Of a stretch of 64,000 bases of DNA, positions 46,900 through 57,242 are shown one piece after another (the first letter of the stretch is position 1; each line of letters begins with the position of its first letter). The stretch is from NCBI GenBank assembly GCA_945865365.1, contig CAMBDL010000002.1, positions 96,208 to 160,207 on the forward strand. The letters run 5' to 3'. The position numbers and the translations under genes are program-made. The DNA comes from Streptomyces griseus (lineage in GTDB: Bacteria; Actinomycetota; Actinomycetes; Nanopelagicales; Nanopelagicaceae). The notes beneath the pieces were generated by a model. The model saw only the letters and a program-made list of their open reading frames with translations, was not told the origin of the DNA and ran no database searches.

Positions 46900-47547
46900 A
46901 TGAAAAAACTCTTTGGTGAGTTCCTAGGAACTCTTAGCTTGGTAGCCATAGTAGTTGGCTCAGGAATCATGGCAGCACAGCTAACGCAAGATGTAGGCGT
47001 AGCCTTATTAATAAATACTATGTCGACAGTTTTTGGATTAGTAGTTCTGATTCAAATTATTGGACCAATTAGTGGTGCGCACTTCAACCCAGTTGTAACG
47101 ATGGTTGAATTGATACAGCAAAAAGTAGGTTTTGCACTCTTTATTCAGTACGTAGTAGCACAAGTTCTAGGGGCAATATGTGGTGCTGTGCTTGCAAATG
47201 CCATGTTTGATAAGCCACTTATAGAGATGTCCACAAAGCTTCGATCGGGTGGCAATCTATATTTAGGTGAAATCGTTGCAACGGCAGGCTTGATTTTGAT
47301 TATAAATCTCTTAGTCCATCAAGAAAAACTTGTGCTGATACCAGCAATGGTTGCAGCATGGATTGGAAGTGCTTATTTCTTCACTAGTTCAACTTCATTT
47401 GCAAATCCAGCGGTAACAATCGGTCGCAGCTTTTCTGATTCTTTTGCCGGTATTTCTCCAGAGTGTGTTCCACGGTTTATAGCGGCTCAAATTCTTGGCG
47501 CACTGATCGGTTTGGGCTTAACAAAGGTGTTCACAAGTGACAAATAA
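46900..47547 (+). CDS. MIP-family aquaporin (AqpS-like, arsenic context)
   Basis: This 215-residue protein has six helices and both channel motifs: NPV in SGAHFNPVVTM and NPA in FANPAVTIGR. The first motif is NPV rather than NPA, as in some arsenite channels. It overlaps the arsenate reductase by 11 bp, so reduced arsenite could leave the cell through this channel. TAGGGT (46888-46893) is 6 nt before the ATG, again fitting leaderless translation. Confidence 0.87.
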   Translation: MKKLFGEFLGTLSLVAIVVGSGIMAAQLTQDVGVALLINTMSTVFGLVVLIQIIGPISGAHFNPVVTMVELIQQKVGFALFIQYVVAQVLGAICGAVLANAMFDKPLIEMSTKLRSGGNLYLGEIVATAGLILIINLLVHQEKLVLIPAMVAAWIGSAYFFTSSTSFANPAVTIGRSFSDSFAGISPECVPRFIAAQILGALIGLGLTKVFTSDK

Positions 47548-47938
47548 ACCTTCAGTTCTATTTGTTTGCGTACATAACGCGGGTCGCTCTCAAATGGCCG
47601 CCGGCTTTATGACTCATCTGTCAGGCGGTGCAGTAGATGTTCTATCTGCCGGATCTGCACCTAAAGACACAATCAATCCCATTGCGATTGAGGCCATGGC
47701 CGAGGTTGGAATCGACATTGCCAATAATGTGCCAAAGATTCTAACTACCGAAGCCGTGCAAGCATCTGATGCCGTTGTCACCATGGGCTGTGGAGATACT
47801 TGCCCCTTTTACCCTGGTAAGCGTTATGAAGATTGGGTCTTAGACGATCCGGCTGGTCAAGGAATTGAATCTGTGCGAGTAATTCGCGATGAGATTAAAA
47901 GGCGCGTTGAGGTTTTACTTTCTAAACTACTTACTTAA
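47537..47938 (+). CDS. arsC: Arsenate reductase (LMW-phosphatase / thioredoxin type)
   Basis: This 133-residue protein has the CX5R phosphatase loop FVCVHNAGRSQMAAGF and the redox pair in GCGDTCPFYPGKRYEDW, as in thioredoxin-coupled ArsC. It reduces arsenate to arsenite. GTG 47537 is the start, inside the aquaporin gene. No arsR, arsB or acr3 lies nearby. Confidence 0.93.
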   Translation: MTNKPSVLFVCVHNAGRSQMAAGFMTHLSGGAVDVLSAGSAPKDTINPIAIEAMAEVGIDIANNVPKILTTEAVQASDAVVTMGCGDTCPFYPGKRYEDWVLDDPAGQGIESVRVIRDEIKRRVEVLLSKLLT

Positions 47939-49526
47939 ATCTAATTCCATTTTTATAGAGTCCAAGTATTTTTATTTCGCGAATATCATGAGGATTTATT
48001 TGTAATGGGTTTTGGTCGAGTACAACAAAGTCAGCACGCATTCCAACTTCAAGTTTTCCAATACTGTTTTCTCTAAATAGTTGGTAGGCAACATTTTTAG
48101 TGTAAAACTGCATCGACTCTTCAATTGTTATAGCCTCTTTTTTGCTCCACCCATTAGCTGGATACCCATCGGGGCTCTGTCGGTGCACTGGCACTGCTAA
48201 TGCTTGCAATGGAACTTGACTCGTAACAGGCCAGTCGCTACCAAAGCTGATCATTACACCGGCATTAAGCATTGACCTGAGTGGGTACTGGCGATTATTT
48301 CTTGCCTCACCTAAGCGCGGAAGAATGAGCTCTTTGTTCATCGGATCTAAGTAAGTCCACAGTGGCTGATAATTTGCAATTATCCCTAGCTGGGCAAAGC
48401 GAGGAATATCTGATTCATCTATGAGTTGTGAATGAGCAATTACCGGTCTGCGATCACTGGCAGGATTAATGCGCGCCATTGCAGTAATCGCATCTAAGGC
48501 CTGTCGAATCGCAGCATCACCTATAGCATGAATATGTAGTTGATAACCTAATGCGTCAAAGGCGACAGCTGCATCTAGTAGATCATCTTCTTCCCATATC
48601 AATAATCCATGTGAATCTGGCTGGTCCAGATATGGCTCCAATAAGGCTGCAGTGCCTGCAGATAGTGCACCATCACAGATTATTTTGATTGTTGATGCCC
48701 GTAAGCGATCTGGTTCGTCAAGTGAATTGATTTCTTCACGCAAGCCTTGGAAATAGGTAATCGAATCCTTCCATTTCTTAGGCTCAGCTAGAAAACAGAG
48801 ATTCATATCTACTTTTAACTCACCAGATTTAGCTGCAGCGATATAAACCTCGGCCATTCCCTTTTCAACCCATGCGTCCACGGCTACCGTGATGCCAACA
48901 TCTAGTAGTGCATCAGTTGCCAATTTCAGAGCTGCAACCTCTTGTGCAAGAGTTCGCACAGGAGCATGTTTAGTCACTAATTCAATTGCCGCAGGCTCAC
49001 GCAGCGTTCCTTCAACTTCTCCATTCTTACGTCGCGCGATGCTTCCACCGACAGGATTCTTCGTGCCTGCATCAATTCCAGCGATCTCCAAAGCTTTAGA
49101 GTTAACCCAAATGGTGTGGTGATCTACTGCATATAAAACAACAGGGCGATCACTAATCACTGAATCAAGCCAGAGTGAATCAAAGCTACCTTGATCAATA
49201 ATTGCCGCCTCATAAGCTCCGCCGATGATCCATGCATCATCGGGATGTGTAGCGGCATACCTGGCTACCTCTGCAAGAATTTCTTCGACGCTCTGAAGGT
49301 TCTTTACCTGTGGCCCCATCATCTCCCGACCGGCAAAGAGTGGATGTGCATGACCATCGGCAAAAGCGGGCATTATAAATGCATCGCCCAAATCAATAAC
49401 CTCATCGTATGTGCTTTCTACAGCGCTTTCACCGATAGCTGTGACAATTCCATCGTTTACCAATAGTGCAGAAGTATTTTTAGCTCCAGGGCTCCAAATG
49501 GTTGCCGCTTTAAATAGACGTTGCAT
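47931..49526 (-). CDS. YtcJ-like metal-dependent amidohydrolase
   Basis: This 531-residue amidohydrolase superfamily protein has the metal motif DGHAHPLFAG, later YQLHIHAIGDAAIRQAL, IAHSQLID and the Asp ligand in GSDWPVTSQVPLQAL. It belongs to the YtcJ/N-substituted formamide deformylase type with unknown substrate. It is convergent with arsC. Confidence 0.9.
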   Translation of the reverse strand: MQRLFKAATIWSPGAKNTSALLVNDGIVTAIGESAVESTYDEVIDLGDAFIMPAFADGHAHPLFAGREMMGPQVKNLQSVEEILAEVARYAATHPDDAWIIGGAYEAAIIDQGSFDSLWLDSVISDRPVVLYAVDHHTIWVNSKALEIAGIDAGTKNPVGGSIARRKNGEVEGTLREPAAIELVTKHAPVRTLAQEVAALKLATDALLDVGITVAVDAWVEKGMAEVYIAAAKSGELKVDMNLCFLAEPKKWKDSITYFQGLREEINSLDEPDRLRASTIKIICDGALSAGTAALLEPYLDQPDSHGLLIWEEDDLLDAAVAFDALGYQLHIHAIGDAAIRQALDAITAMARINPASDRRPVIAHSQLIDESDIPRFAQLGIIANYQPLWTYLDPMNKELILPRLGEARNNRQYPLRSMLNAGVMISFGSDWPVTSQVPLQALAVPVHRQSPDGYPANGWSKKEAITIEESMQFYTKNVAYQLFRENSIGKLEVGMRADFVVLDQNPLQINPHDIREIKILGLYKNGIRFK

Positions 49527-49603
49527 AAAAACTATTGGAGTGTTTGCACGTGCGCTGGAATTTCAAAGATATGTGCAAGGTTGGTACAAAACTTCGCCAC
49601 AAC

Positions 49604-50488
49604 TTAGCTCTTTGGGTCTTGAAACTTATCGATCGCAGCTTCATATTCATAGTAATTAATCCGCTCATAAAGCTCTTCGCGGGTCTGCATCTGGTCGAGA
49701 ACGTTTTTCTGCGTGCCATCACGACGAATAGATTCATAAATATTCTCAGCTGCCTTATTCATAGCTCGAAAAGCCGACAGCGGATATAAAGCAATAGAAA
49801 CATCGGCCGTCTTTAGCTCATCGGTCGTAAACAAGGGCGTCATTCCAAACTCTGTAATGTTGGCCAACATTGGAACACCTGCCGCAGATGCAAACTTCTT
49901 ATATGTTTCTAAATCATTAACGGCTTCAGGGAAGATATAATCTGCACCAGCAGCAACATATGCACGTACGCGATCGAGAGCTTTGTCTAAACCTTCATCA
50001 GCCAGTGCATCGGTTCGTGCCATGATGCCAAAGTCATCATCAGTGCGTGCATCCACAGCCGCTTGAATTCGATGCACCATCTCTGTGGTTGAAACAATTT
50101 CTTTATTGGGGCGATGGCCGCAGCGCTTAGCGCCAACTTGATCTTCGATATGGGTAGCTGCAGCGCCAGCCTTTATCAAATCTCTAATAGTGCGACCAAT
50201 ATTAAAAGCAGATGGACCAAATCCAGTATCACAGTCAACTAGAAGGGGTAAGTCGCAGACATTAGTAATGCGCCTTACATCCGTTAATACATCATCTAGC
50301 GTGGTGATTCCTAAGTCAGGCAGGCCTAAAGAACTAGCAGCAACCCCACCGCCCGAAAGATAGATTGCTCTGTAACCTGCACGCTTAGCTAAAAGGGCAT
50401 GGTTAGCATTAATTGCACCTATAACTTGCAGGGGAGACTCAGCTAATAACGCCGCCTTAAATCGCTTGCCTGCACTGGTCTGACTCAC
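49604..50488 (-). CDS. prpB: Methylisocitrate lyase PrpB
   Basis: This 294-residue isocitrate lyase superfamily protein has the catalytic KRCGHRPNK loop and [16 protein letters not shown]. It cleaves 2-methylisocitrate to pyruvate and succinate in propionate use. No prpC or prpD is present in the window, so the cycle must be completed elsewhere, or it acts on a related C-C substrate. The start is GTG 50488 with TAGGCT 6 nt upstream, consistent with leaderless expression. Confidence 0.88.
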   Translation of the reverse strand: MSQTSAGKRFKAALLAESPLQVIGAINANHALLAKRAGYRAIYLSGGGVAASSLGLPDLGITTLDDVLTDVRRITNVCDLPLLVDCDTGFGPSAFNIGRTIRDLIKAGAAATHIEDQVGAKRCGHRPNKEIVSTTEMVHRIQAAVDARTDDDFGIMARTDALADEGLDKALDRVRAYVAAGADYIFPEAVNDLETYKKFASAAGVPMLANITEFGMTPLFTTDELKTADVSIALYPLSAFRAMNKAAENIYESIRRDGTQKNVLDQMQTREELYERINYYEYEAAIDKFQDPKS

Positions 50489-50632
50489 ATTTAAAGCCTA
50501 CCGATTTTTGCTAAAAATAGCATTCTCCCTCTAAAAATCCGACCATATTGATATCTATTTTTTGTGAATAAGTTCTGTCGTTTAAGGGGAATTTAGAGAA
50601 TTCGCACGCGACTCATAGGCAGTTATAGAGTA

Positions 50633-51568
50633 TTGAAGGCGGAATTGAATTATTTTGAGCTCGTGAAAGAAAGCGCCCAGATTCTAAAAAATCTTGAGGA
50701 CGAGTCTATAGAAATTCTCCGAGAGACGGCTGCCGTTTTTGGAAAACCCGTGATGATGTATTCCATAGGCAAAGACTCATCAGTGCTTTTGCACTTAGCC
50801 AAAAAGGCTTTTTATCCATCGCCAATCCCTTTTCCACTCTTACATATAGACACAACGTGGAAATTTAGAGAGATGATTTCATTTCGTGATCGAGTCGTTT
50901 CTCAGGCTCAAGCCAATCTCATAATTCACACCAATCAAGCCGGGGCATTAGCTGGAATTAATCCCTTCACTTCAGGAATATCTGAATATACGCGAGTGAT
51001 GAAAACCGTTGCTTTACGTGAAGCTTTAGATGAACATGGATTCGATGCAGCAATTGGCGGATCAAGACGTGATGAAGAAAAATCACGGGCAAAAGAGCGA
51101 GTATTTAGCGTCAGAGGTGCAGGACATTCTTGGAATCCTCGAGCACAACGGCCGGAGTTATGGCGCTCATATAACACTCGTCTTGCAGTGAACGAGACAA
51201 TGCGCGTATTTCCTTTATCGGATTGGACCGAGGCCGATATTTGGCTCTACATATTGCAAGAAAAAATCGAGGTTAATCCTTTGTATTTTGCTAAACCCAG
51301 ACCCATGGTCGCTCGTGGTGATCAGTGGATAATGGTCGATGATGAGCGATTTCCTCTTCTTGAGGGGGAGACTCCACAGATGCGCATGATGAGATTTAGA
51401 ACTTTAGGTTGTTACCCATTAACTGCAGCTGTTGATTCAGTTGCACAGAGTATTGAAGAAGTTGTTGAAGAAGTGTTGCAGGTCAAACTTTCAGAGCGTG
51501 CCACGCGATTAATCGATGGCGCAGGTGAAGACTCGATGGAGAAGAAGAAGACTGAGGGTTATTTCTAA
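50633..51568 (+). CDS. cysD: Sulfate adenylyltransferase subunit 2
   Basis: This 311-residue PP-loop protein has [32 protein letters not shown] and [18 protein letters not shown]. With CysN it forms APS from sulfate and ATP. The start is TTG 50633; no ATG exists before the core. A 144-bp gap upstream separates it from divergent prpB. It overlaps cysNC by TAATG. Confidence 0.95.
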   Translation: MKAELNYFELVKESAQILKNLEDESIEILRETAAVFGKPVMMYSIGKDSSVLLHLAKKAFYPSPIPFPLLHIDTTWKFREMISFRDRVVSQAQANLIIHTNQAGALAGINPFTSGISEYTRVMKTVALREALDEHGFDAAIGGSRRDEEKSRAKERVFSVRGAGHSWNPRAQRPELWRSYNTRLAVNETMRVFPLSDWTEADIWLYILQEKIEVNPLYFAKPRPMVARGDQWIMVDDERFPLLEGETPQMRMMRFRTLGCYPLTAAVDSVAQSIEEVVEEVLQVKLSERATRLIDGAGEDSMEKKKTEGYF

Positions 51569-53391
51569 TGTCTCGATCCGTAGTAAGACTTCTCACCTGT
51601 GGAAGCGTGGATGATGGGAAAAGCACCCTAATTGGCCGCCTATTGGTCGAGACCGATAGCGTGCCACATGACAGCATTGCGGCTGCCCGATTCACGCGCA
51701 GAAGTGGCTCAACAATTATTGCTGGCGAGGTTGATTACAGCCTGTTAACTGATGGATTAGAGGCCGAGCGTGAACAAGGAATCACCATTGATGTTGCTTA
51801 TCGTTCCATGTCGCTTCGGGATGGCAAGCGCTTAATCATTTCTGATGCACCAGGCCATGAGCAATACACCAGAAATATGGTTGTTGCAGCTTCACGAGCC
51901 GATATTGCATTGGTGTTAGTGGATGCAACTAAAGGAGTGCGTACACAAACTCTACGACATTCCACTATCTGCGCAATTATGGGAGTCAAGCGAATAATCG
52001 TTGCAGTGAACAAGCTAGATGCAGTTGAGTTTTCTCAAGAAATCTATATGCAGATTCTCAATGAGCTCACTCCACTGTTCTCTAAGTTGGGAATGGAAGA
52101 TGTTCGCTTCATTCCGATGAGCGCCCTTAATGGAGACAATGTCACAAATAAAAGTCTGCACATGAGTTGGTATTCAGGTGAAACATTGCTGGATGCAATT
52201 CAAGGGTGGAGCCCGCCAGTCGTTTCAAGTAGTCACACACGCATGGATATTCAGTTGATATCTCGAGCCGATGAATTTCGCGGAGTCGCGGGAACGGTTC
52301 ATGGTGCTGGCTTTGGTGCTGGTGATCAAGTACTCGTACTTCCATCCAAACAAAAAGCTACAATTTCAAAAATCATTACATATAAGAATGACAAAGCAAC
52401 TGCGGGTGATTTAGATTCAGTGACATTAGTACTGGAGCCTGATGTGGATGCTGCACGTGGTGATGTCATTGTTAATATTGACAATCCTCTAGAGATTTCA
52501 AATCGCTATCAGGCAAAAATCGTCTGGCTACATGAAGAGCCACTCATTCATAGTCGTTCCTATCTCCTCATATCTGGTCCTACCCAAGTTCCAGCCACGA
52601 TTTCGCGAATTAAATACGCTCTTGATGTAGTCAGCGGTGAGGAAAAACCAGCCCAGAACCTACAAATTAATGAGATTGGCTTAGTTGAGATTGCAACTGA
52701 TCGGCCTATCGCTTTAGAGCAGTATGCTCAATCCCGCCAGTATGGAAACTTTGTCATTGTTGATCGATTAACGCAGCAAACAGTAGGTGCAGGAATGGTC
52801 GAGTACTCCCTGCGCAGAGGAAGCAATATCACCGAGCAGGTGTATGAAGTTGGCCGCAGTGATCGCGCACATCAAAAGTCACAAAAAGCCCAGATTATTT
52901 GGCTCACAGGTTTATCTGGTTCGGGTAAGTCAAGTATCGCTAATGAGTTGGCAAAACAGCTATTTGCACAAGGCGCCCATGCTTACGTTTTAGATGGCGA
53001 TAATCTGCGTTCAGGTTTAAATATGGACCTTGGCTTTACTCCAGAGGATCGAGCCGAAAATGTGCGTCGAGTATCTGAAGTTGCAAAATTAATGCTGGAT
53101 GCAGGACTCATTGTCATCACAGCTTTAGTGAGCCCATTTGAAGCTGATCGTCAAAGAGCGCGAAGTTTGGTAGATGCAGGAGAGTTCACGGAGGTTTTCA
53201 TTGATACCCCCATTGAAATATGCCGCCAGCGCGATCCAAAAGGGCTCTATAAAAAAGCCGACAGTGGAAAAATTCCAAATTTCACGGGCATTGGACAAGA
53301 GTATGAGGTTCCACGCAATCCGGAACTAGTGATCGATGGCACTAGACCCTTATTAGAATCAGTGAAGTTTATTATGGAGCTCTTGCGATGA
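51568..53391 (+). CDS. cysNC: CysNC: sulfate adenylyltransferase GTPase fused to APS kinase
   Basis: This 607-residue fusion has an EF-Tu-like GTPase (about 1-425: GSVDDGKSTLIGRLL, DAPGHEQYTRNM, NKLD) and a C-terminal APS kinase (about 440-607: WLTGLSGSGKSSIANELA, DGDNLRSGLN). It couples GTP hydrolysis to APS formation and then makes PAPS. It lies between cysD and the TauE/SafE permease, with TAATG and ATGA overlaps. Confidence 0.95.
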   Translation: MSRSVVRLLTCGSVDDGKSTLIGRLLVETDSVPHDSIAAARFTRRSGSTIIAGEVDYSLLTDGLEAEREQGITIDVAYRSMSLRDGKRLIISDAPGHEQYTRNMVVAASRADIALVLVDATKGVRTQTLRHSTICAIMGVKRIIVAVNKLDAVEFSQEIYMQILNELTPLFSKLGMEDVRFIPMSALNGDNVTNKSLHMSWYSGETLLDAIQGWSPPVVSSSHTRMDIQLISRADEFRGVAGTVHGAGFGAGDQVLVLPSKQKATISKIITYKNDKATAGDLDSVTLVLEPDVDAARGDVIVNIDNPLEISNRYQAKIVWLHEEPLIHSRSYLLISGPTQVPATISRIKYALDVVSGEEKPAQNLQINEIGLVEIATDRPIALEQYAQSRQYGNFVIVDRLTQQTVGAGMVEYSLRRGSNITEQVYEVGRSDRAHQKSQKAQIIWLTGLSGSGKSSIANELAKQLFAQGAHAYVLDGDNLRSGLNMDLGFTPEDRAENVRRVSEVAKLMLDAGLIVITALVSPFEADRQRARSLVDAGEFTEVFIDTPIEICRQRDPKGLYKKADSGKIPNFTGIGQEYEVPRNPELVIDGTRPLLESVKFIMELLR

Positions 53392-54140
53392 GCTGGATTC
53401 TATTTGCCCTAGCTGGATCGCTCGCTCAATTAGTCGACGGTATGTTAGGAATGGGATTTGGATTATTGAGCTCCACACTGTTACTCACACTGGGTGCATC
53501 GGCAGCTCTCTCATCAACTGCCGTACACATATCAGAGATTTTTACGACCTTAGCATCAGGTGCTTCCCATTGGCATGCAGAAAATATCGACAAGAACGTA
53601 TTGATTCGCTTAGCTATTCCCGGGGGTATTGGTGCATTTTTAGGTGCAACATTCCTTTCATTTATTGATTTATCAAATGGTCGAATATTTATATCTACGC
53701 TGCTTCTCTTCCTTGGCTTCTTATTGCTCTATCGCAACTTATTTTCAAATCAACAAGCAAATATTGTTGAGATTAAAAACCCTCGTTTTCTCACCTACCT
53801 TGGCTTTACGGGGGGTTTTGTAGATGCGGCCGGCGGCGGTGGATGGGGTCCATTGGTAACCCCTACCTTGCTTTCAACAACTAGTACCGAACCTAGAAAA
53901 GTTATTGGCACAGTCAGCGCTTCTGAGTTCATTGTGGCCGTTGCTGCAAGTGTGGGTTTTCTCATCAATATCAATCGCGTGGACATTGACTGGAGCGTTG
54001 TAGGTGGCCTAGCCCTAGGCGGAACGCTGATGGCGCCTTTAGCTGCACGGATAGTAAGAAAACTACCTCGCAAAAAGCTTGGACTCTTAGTTGCTGTAGC
54101 AATTATTGCAATTAATGGTTACCGAATCTTAATTGGTTAA
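53388..54140 (+). CDS. TauE/SafE family membrane permease
   Basis: This 250-residue protein has about eight helices and the family motifs LAQLVDGMLGMGFGLLSS and FTGGFVDAAGGGGWGPLVTP. TauE/SafE proteins move sulfite, sulfate or related anions across the membrane. Overlap with cysNC suggests it supplies sulfate to, or removes sulfite from, this pathway. Confidence 0.88.
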   Translation: MSWILFALAGSLAQLVDGMLGMGFGLLSSTLLLTLGASAALSSTAVHISEIFTTLASGASHWHAENIDKNVLIRLAIPGGIGAFLGATFLSFIDLSNGRIFISTLLLFLGFLLLYRNLFSNQQANIVEIKNPRFLTYLGFTGGFVDAAGGGGWGPLVTPTLLSTTSTEPRKVIGTVSASEFIVAVAASVGFLININRVDIDWSVVGGLALGGTLMAPLAARIVRKLPRKKLGLLVAVAIIAINGYRILIG

Positions 54141-54238
54141 GATTTTCAGTAGAGCATGCAAAAAACTGGTATGAAATTTTGGCTCATTTACCTATCGCAT
54201 GAGTTGATTTCTTGATTGATGGAGATAACCTAACGCTT

Positions 54239-55201
54239 ATGGCACATTCACCGAAGACCCATAATTTGACCCCAATATTTGTTGGAGGAACTGGCCGCAG
54301 CGGAACAACCATTCTCGGTGATCTTCTCAATGAGCACTCACAGATCAGAACGAGTAATCCTACGGAGATTAAATTTCTTTCCAACCGAGGTGGCTTACTG
54401 GATGTAATTTTTGGCTCGCCAAGTTTAAAGCTCTTAGATCGAAAGAAAATCTCAATGCTGCACGTTCGAACGTATAGGCAGAGAAAGCGCCGCGATCTCG
54501 ACGCAAGATACCTTCGAATGCAAGAATTTAAGGAGAGATTGTGGCAGAAATGGTGGGAGATAGATGCTCAACCTCCCCATGGACCTGGTCTGCATGCTGG
54601 CATAGATAAAGAAGCACTTGCACAGATAATTAGCAGATTTGAGAAGTCACTCAAGGGAAATCCATCACGCCTTGGTACCCGATTTATGAATGATTTTATA
54701 TCTGCACAATTAGATTCTTCTGGCTACGAAAAATATTGGGCAGAAACCACACCTATGAATATTTCCTATGCCCGACAGTTACTTATTTTATATCCTCAAG
54801 CACGCTTTATTGTTATGAGGCGAGATCCTAGAGATGTCATAGCTTCTCTATTGACTAAAGATTGGGGACCGACGACGCCGTTGGAAGGCATTGAATGGAT
54901 TGAAAAGAGATTACGTTCTGATAGCTTCGGAGAGAGTTTTATACCAGACAATCAACTTTTAGTTGTTAATCTGGAGGATTTAGTAAGTAACTCACCTAAA
55001 GAGAGCTATCAACGGATTCTAAATTTTCTTAAAGTAATTGATGAGCCGGCTATGCGCGCTTTTCACCAAGAGAGAATGAGCAGCGATCTAGCATCGTCTG
55101 GTCGCTGGAAAACTCAAATTGATTCGCCTGAATTTTCTCAGGCATTTACGGACATGATTCAAAGATTAGAGCATGACTCAGTCAAGTTTGGCCTTATTTA
55201 G
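54239..55201 (+). CDS. PAPS-dependent sulfotransferase
   Basis: The protein has about 320 residues with the 5'-phosphosulfate loop VGGTGRSGTTILGDLL at the N-terminus and the 3'-phosphate site FIVMRRDPRDVIASLL, followed by VVNLEDLV. It transfers sulfate from PAPS to an unknown hydroxyl or amine. ATG 54239 was preferred to the upstream in-frame TTG 54212. It lies 98 bp after the permease gene and would consume the PAPS made by cysDNC. Confidence 0.85.
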   Translation: MAHSPKTHNLTPIFVGGTGRSGTTILGDLLNEHSQIRTSNPTEIKFLSNRGGLLDVIFGSPSLKLLDRKKISMLHVRTYRQRKRRDLDARYLRMQEFKERLWQKWWEIDAQPPHGPGLHAGIDKEALAQIISRFEKSLKGNPSRLGTRFMNDFISAQLDSSGYEKYWAETTPMNISYARQLLILYPQARFIVMRRDPRDVIASLLTKDWGPTTPLEGIEWIEKRLRSDSFGESFIPDNQLLVVNLEDLVSNSPKESYQRILNFLKVIDEPAMRAFHQERMSSDLASSGRWKTQIDSPEFSQAFTDMIQRLEHDSVKFGLI

Positions 55202-55340
55202 AGTAGCAATTCATATTCTTGAAAATTGCACTCCGAAATAGATTAACCAAGCAAGGATTGTGATGCACTGAACAAGGAACCCCCTTGCCTTACCCCTCAG
55301 TAGCAATTTAATGTTGTTCTACTAGCTACGGAGAGAATCA

Positions 55341-57140
55341 ATGGCGATTCAAGGTGTAATGCATGCTGGGCTTTCTGCATGGATTAATGAAGTTGCCGAG
55401 TTAACGCAACCCAACAATATTTATGTGTGTGATGGCTCTGATGAAGAGTGGAACCGCATTACCGATGAACTAGTAAATGCTGGAACATTACTTCGACTTA
55501 AGAAAAAACCTAACTCTTTCTGGTGCGCATCTGATCCAACCGATGTTGCCCGAGTCGAAGATAGAACATTCATTTGTTCAGTCAATGAATCCGATGCTGG
55601 ACCAACTAATAACTGGATGGCTCCTGTTGAGATGAAAAATATTATGACCGATCTTTATAAGGGGTCGATGCGCGGTCGCACTATGTATGTCATTCCATTT
55701 TGCATGGGTCCACTAAATTCTGTGCACCCCATGTTCGGCGTGCAGATTACAGACAGCGCATATGTTGTTGCCTCAATGCGAATCATGGCGCGCATGGGTA
55801 TCGAGGCGCTTAATGCGCTAGGAAGTGATCGCGACTTTGTGAAGGCACTACATTCTGTTGGCGCACCACTTGCTGAAGGCGTAAAAGACGCTGCCTGGGC
55901 ATGTAATACGACTAAATACATCGTGCAGTTTCCAGAAGAGCGAACAATCTGGTCTTTTGGTTCTGGCTATGGCGGCAATGCTTTGCTCGGAAAAAAATGT
56001 TACTCACTTCGAATTGCATCGGTTATGGGGCGCGACGAAGGCTGGCTTGCCGAACACATGTTGATTCTCAAACTCACACCACCTAGTGGAAACGCTCACT
56101 ATGTTGCTGCCGCGTTTCCATCGGCCTGTGGCAAGACAAATCTTGCGATGCTGGATCCAACAATTAAGGGCTGGAAAGTTGAAACTCTCGGCGATGACAT
56201 TGCCTGGATGCGCTTTGGTGATGATGGCCGCCTGTATGCAACCAACCCTGAATTTGGCTTCTTTGGTGTCGCCCCTGGCACCGGGTGGAACACCAACGCC
56301 AATGCCATGCGAACGATTGAAAAGGGAAACTCAATCTTTACTAACGTTGGACTGACCGACGATGGTGACATCTGGTGGGAGGGTATGACTGATACGCCGC
56401 CAGCACATTTAACTGATTGGAAGGGCCAAAGCTGGACGCCAGATAGCGGCGAACTGTCATCGCATGCAAACTCGCGTTTTTGCACACCAGCAGCACAATG
56501 CCCAATCATTGCTCCAGAGTGGCAGAGTCCAACAGGTGTTCCAATCTCTGCAATATTTCTAGGCGGCCGACGTAAAACAACGATTCCTCTAGTTGTGCAA
56601 TCTCGCGATTGGAACCACGGGGTATTTATGGGGGCAACGCTTTCATCTGAAACCACTGCTGCAGCAACTGGTCAAGTGGGCGTTGTTCGCAGAGATCCAT
56701 TTGCGATGCTGCCTTTTATTGGTTATCACGTTGGTGACTACATAAATCACTGGGTTGAAATTGGTAAGAAAAGCTCGCCTGATAAATTACCGAAGATTTT
56801 TTATGTTAACTGGTTTCGTCGAGGTGAAGGTGGCAAGTTCTTGTGGCCTGGATACGGTGAAAATAGTCGTATTCTTAAATGGGCGATTGAAAGAGTTGAA
56901 GGCAGCACAGAGGCTATTGAAACTCCGCTGGGTTATGCGCCAAGCCCTGGCGCTATCGATGTTGAAGGCTTAAATGTTTCCGCCGCCGATATGCAAGCCG
57001 CACTGCACGTTGATGTGGCCGAATGGAACAGTGAACTTCCGCTAATCGATGACTGGTTTACAACCATTGGTCCAAAACTACCCATTGAGATGAGCATGGA
57101 GCTAGAAAAGCTACGCTCCAAAGTGATTAGCGCTCACTGA
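55341..57140 (+). CDS. pckG: GTP-dependent phosphoenolpyruvate carboxykinase
   Basis: This 599-residue GTP-type PEPCK has the P-loop [13 protein letters not shown] with the reactive Cys, and [16 protein letters not shown], and [16 protein letters not shown]. It links oxaloacetate and PEP in gluconeogenesis and anaplerosis. GGAG at 55330-55333 lies 7 nt before the ATG. The 139-bp gap upstream contains a small hairpin but no clear promoter. Confidence 0.97.
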   Translation: MAIQGVMHAGLSAWINEVAELTQPNNIYVCDGSDEEWNRITDELVNAGTLLRLKKKPNSFWCASDPTDVARVEDRTFICSVNESDAGPTNNWMAPVEMKNIMTDLYKGSMRGRTMYVIPFCMGPLNSVHPMFGVQITDSAYVVASMRIMARMGIEALNALGSDRDFVKALHSVGAPLAEGVKDAAWACNTTKYIVQFPEERTIWSFGSGYGGNALLGKKCYSLRIASVMGRDEGWLAEHMLILKLTPPSGNAHYVAAAFPSACGKTNLAMLDPTIKGWKVETLGDDIAWMRFGDDGRLYATNPEFGFFGVAPGTGWNTNANAMRTIEKGNSIFTNVGLTDDGDIWWEGMTDTPPAHLTDWKGQSWTPDSGELSSHANSRFCTPAAQCPIIAPEWQSPTGVPISAIFLGGRRKTTIPLVVQSRDWNHGVFMGATLSSETTAAATGQVGVVRRDPFAMLPFIGYHVGDYINHWVEIGKKSSPDKLPKIFYVNWFRRGEGGKFLWPGYGENSRILKWAIERVEGSTEAIETPLGYAPSPGAIDVEGLNVSAADMQAALHVDVAEWNSELPLIDDWFTTIGPKLPIEMSMELEKLRSKVISAH

Positions 57141-57208
57141 TTGCAGGCAGCTGCGCGCGGTCTCTTATGAGCCACTCCCTTTGACCCCATTTACGCTTAT
57201 ATCAACGC

Positions 57209-57236
57209 TTGACTCATCTGGTCTTCTCGCTACCCT
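57209..57236 (+). promoter_or_regulatory. Promoter for a leaderless gene
   Basis: The -35 TTGACT (57209-57214) and -10 TACCCT (57231-57236) are 16 bp apart. The ATG at 57243 is 6 nt after the -10, so the mRNA probably starts at or next to the start codon. Confidence 0.6.
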
Positions 57237-57242
57237 TTTAGA

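Noticed and set aside
49535..49789. Plus-strand frames across the prpB-amidohydrolase junction
   Set aside because: They are antisense to prpB, show no domain or ribosome site, and the 77-bp gap is normal spacing.
50504..50522. Operator at attttt/aaaaat and tgcta/tagca between prpB and cysD
   Set aside because: The repeats are short, AT-rich and expected by chance in this gap; no link to a regulator was seen.
55273..55287. Rho-independent terminator before pckG
   Set aside because: The caagg/ccttg hairpin is short and has no T-run after it.
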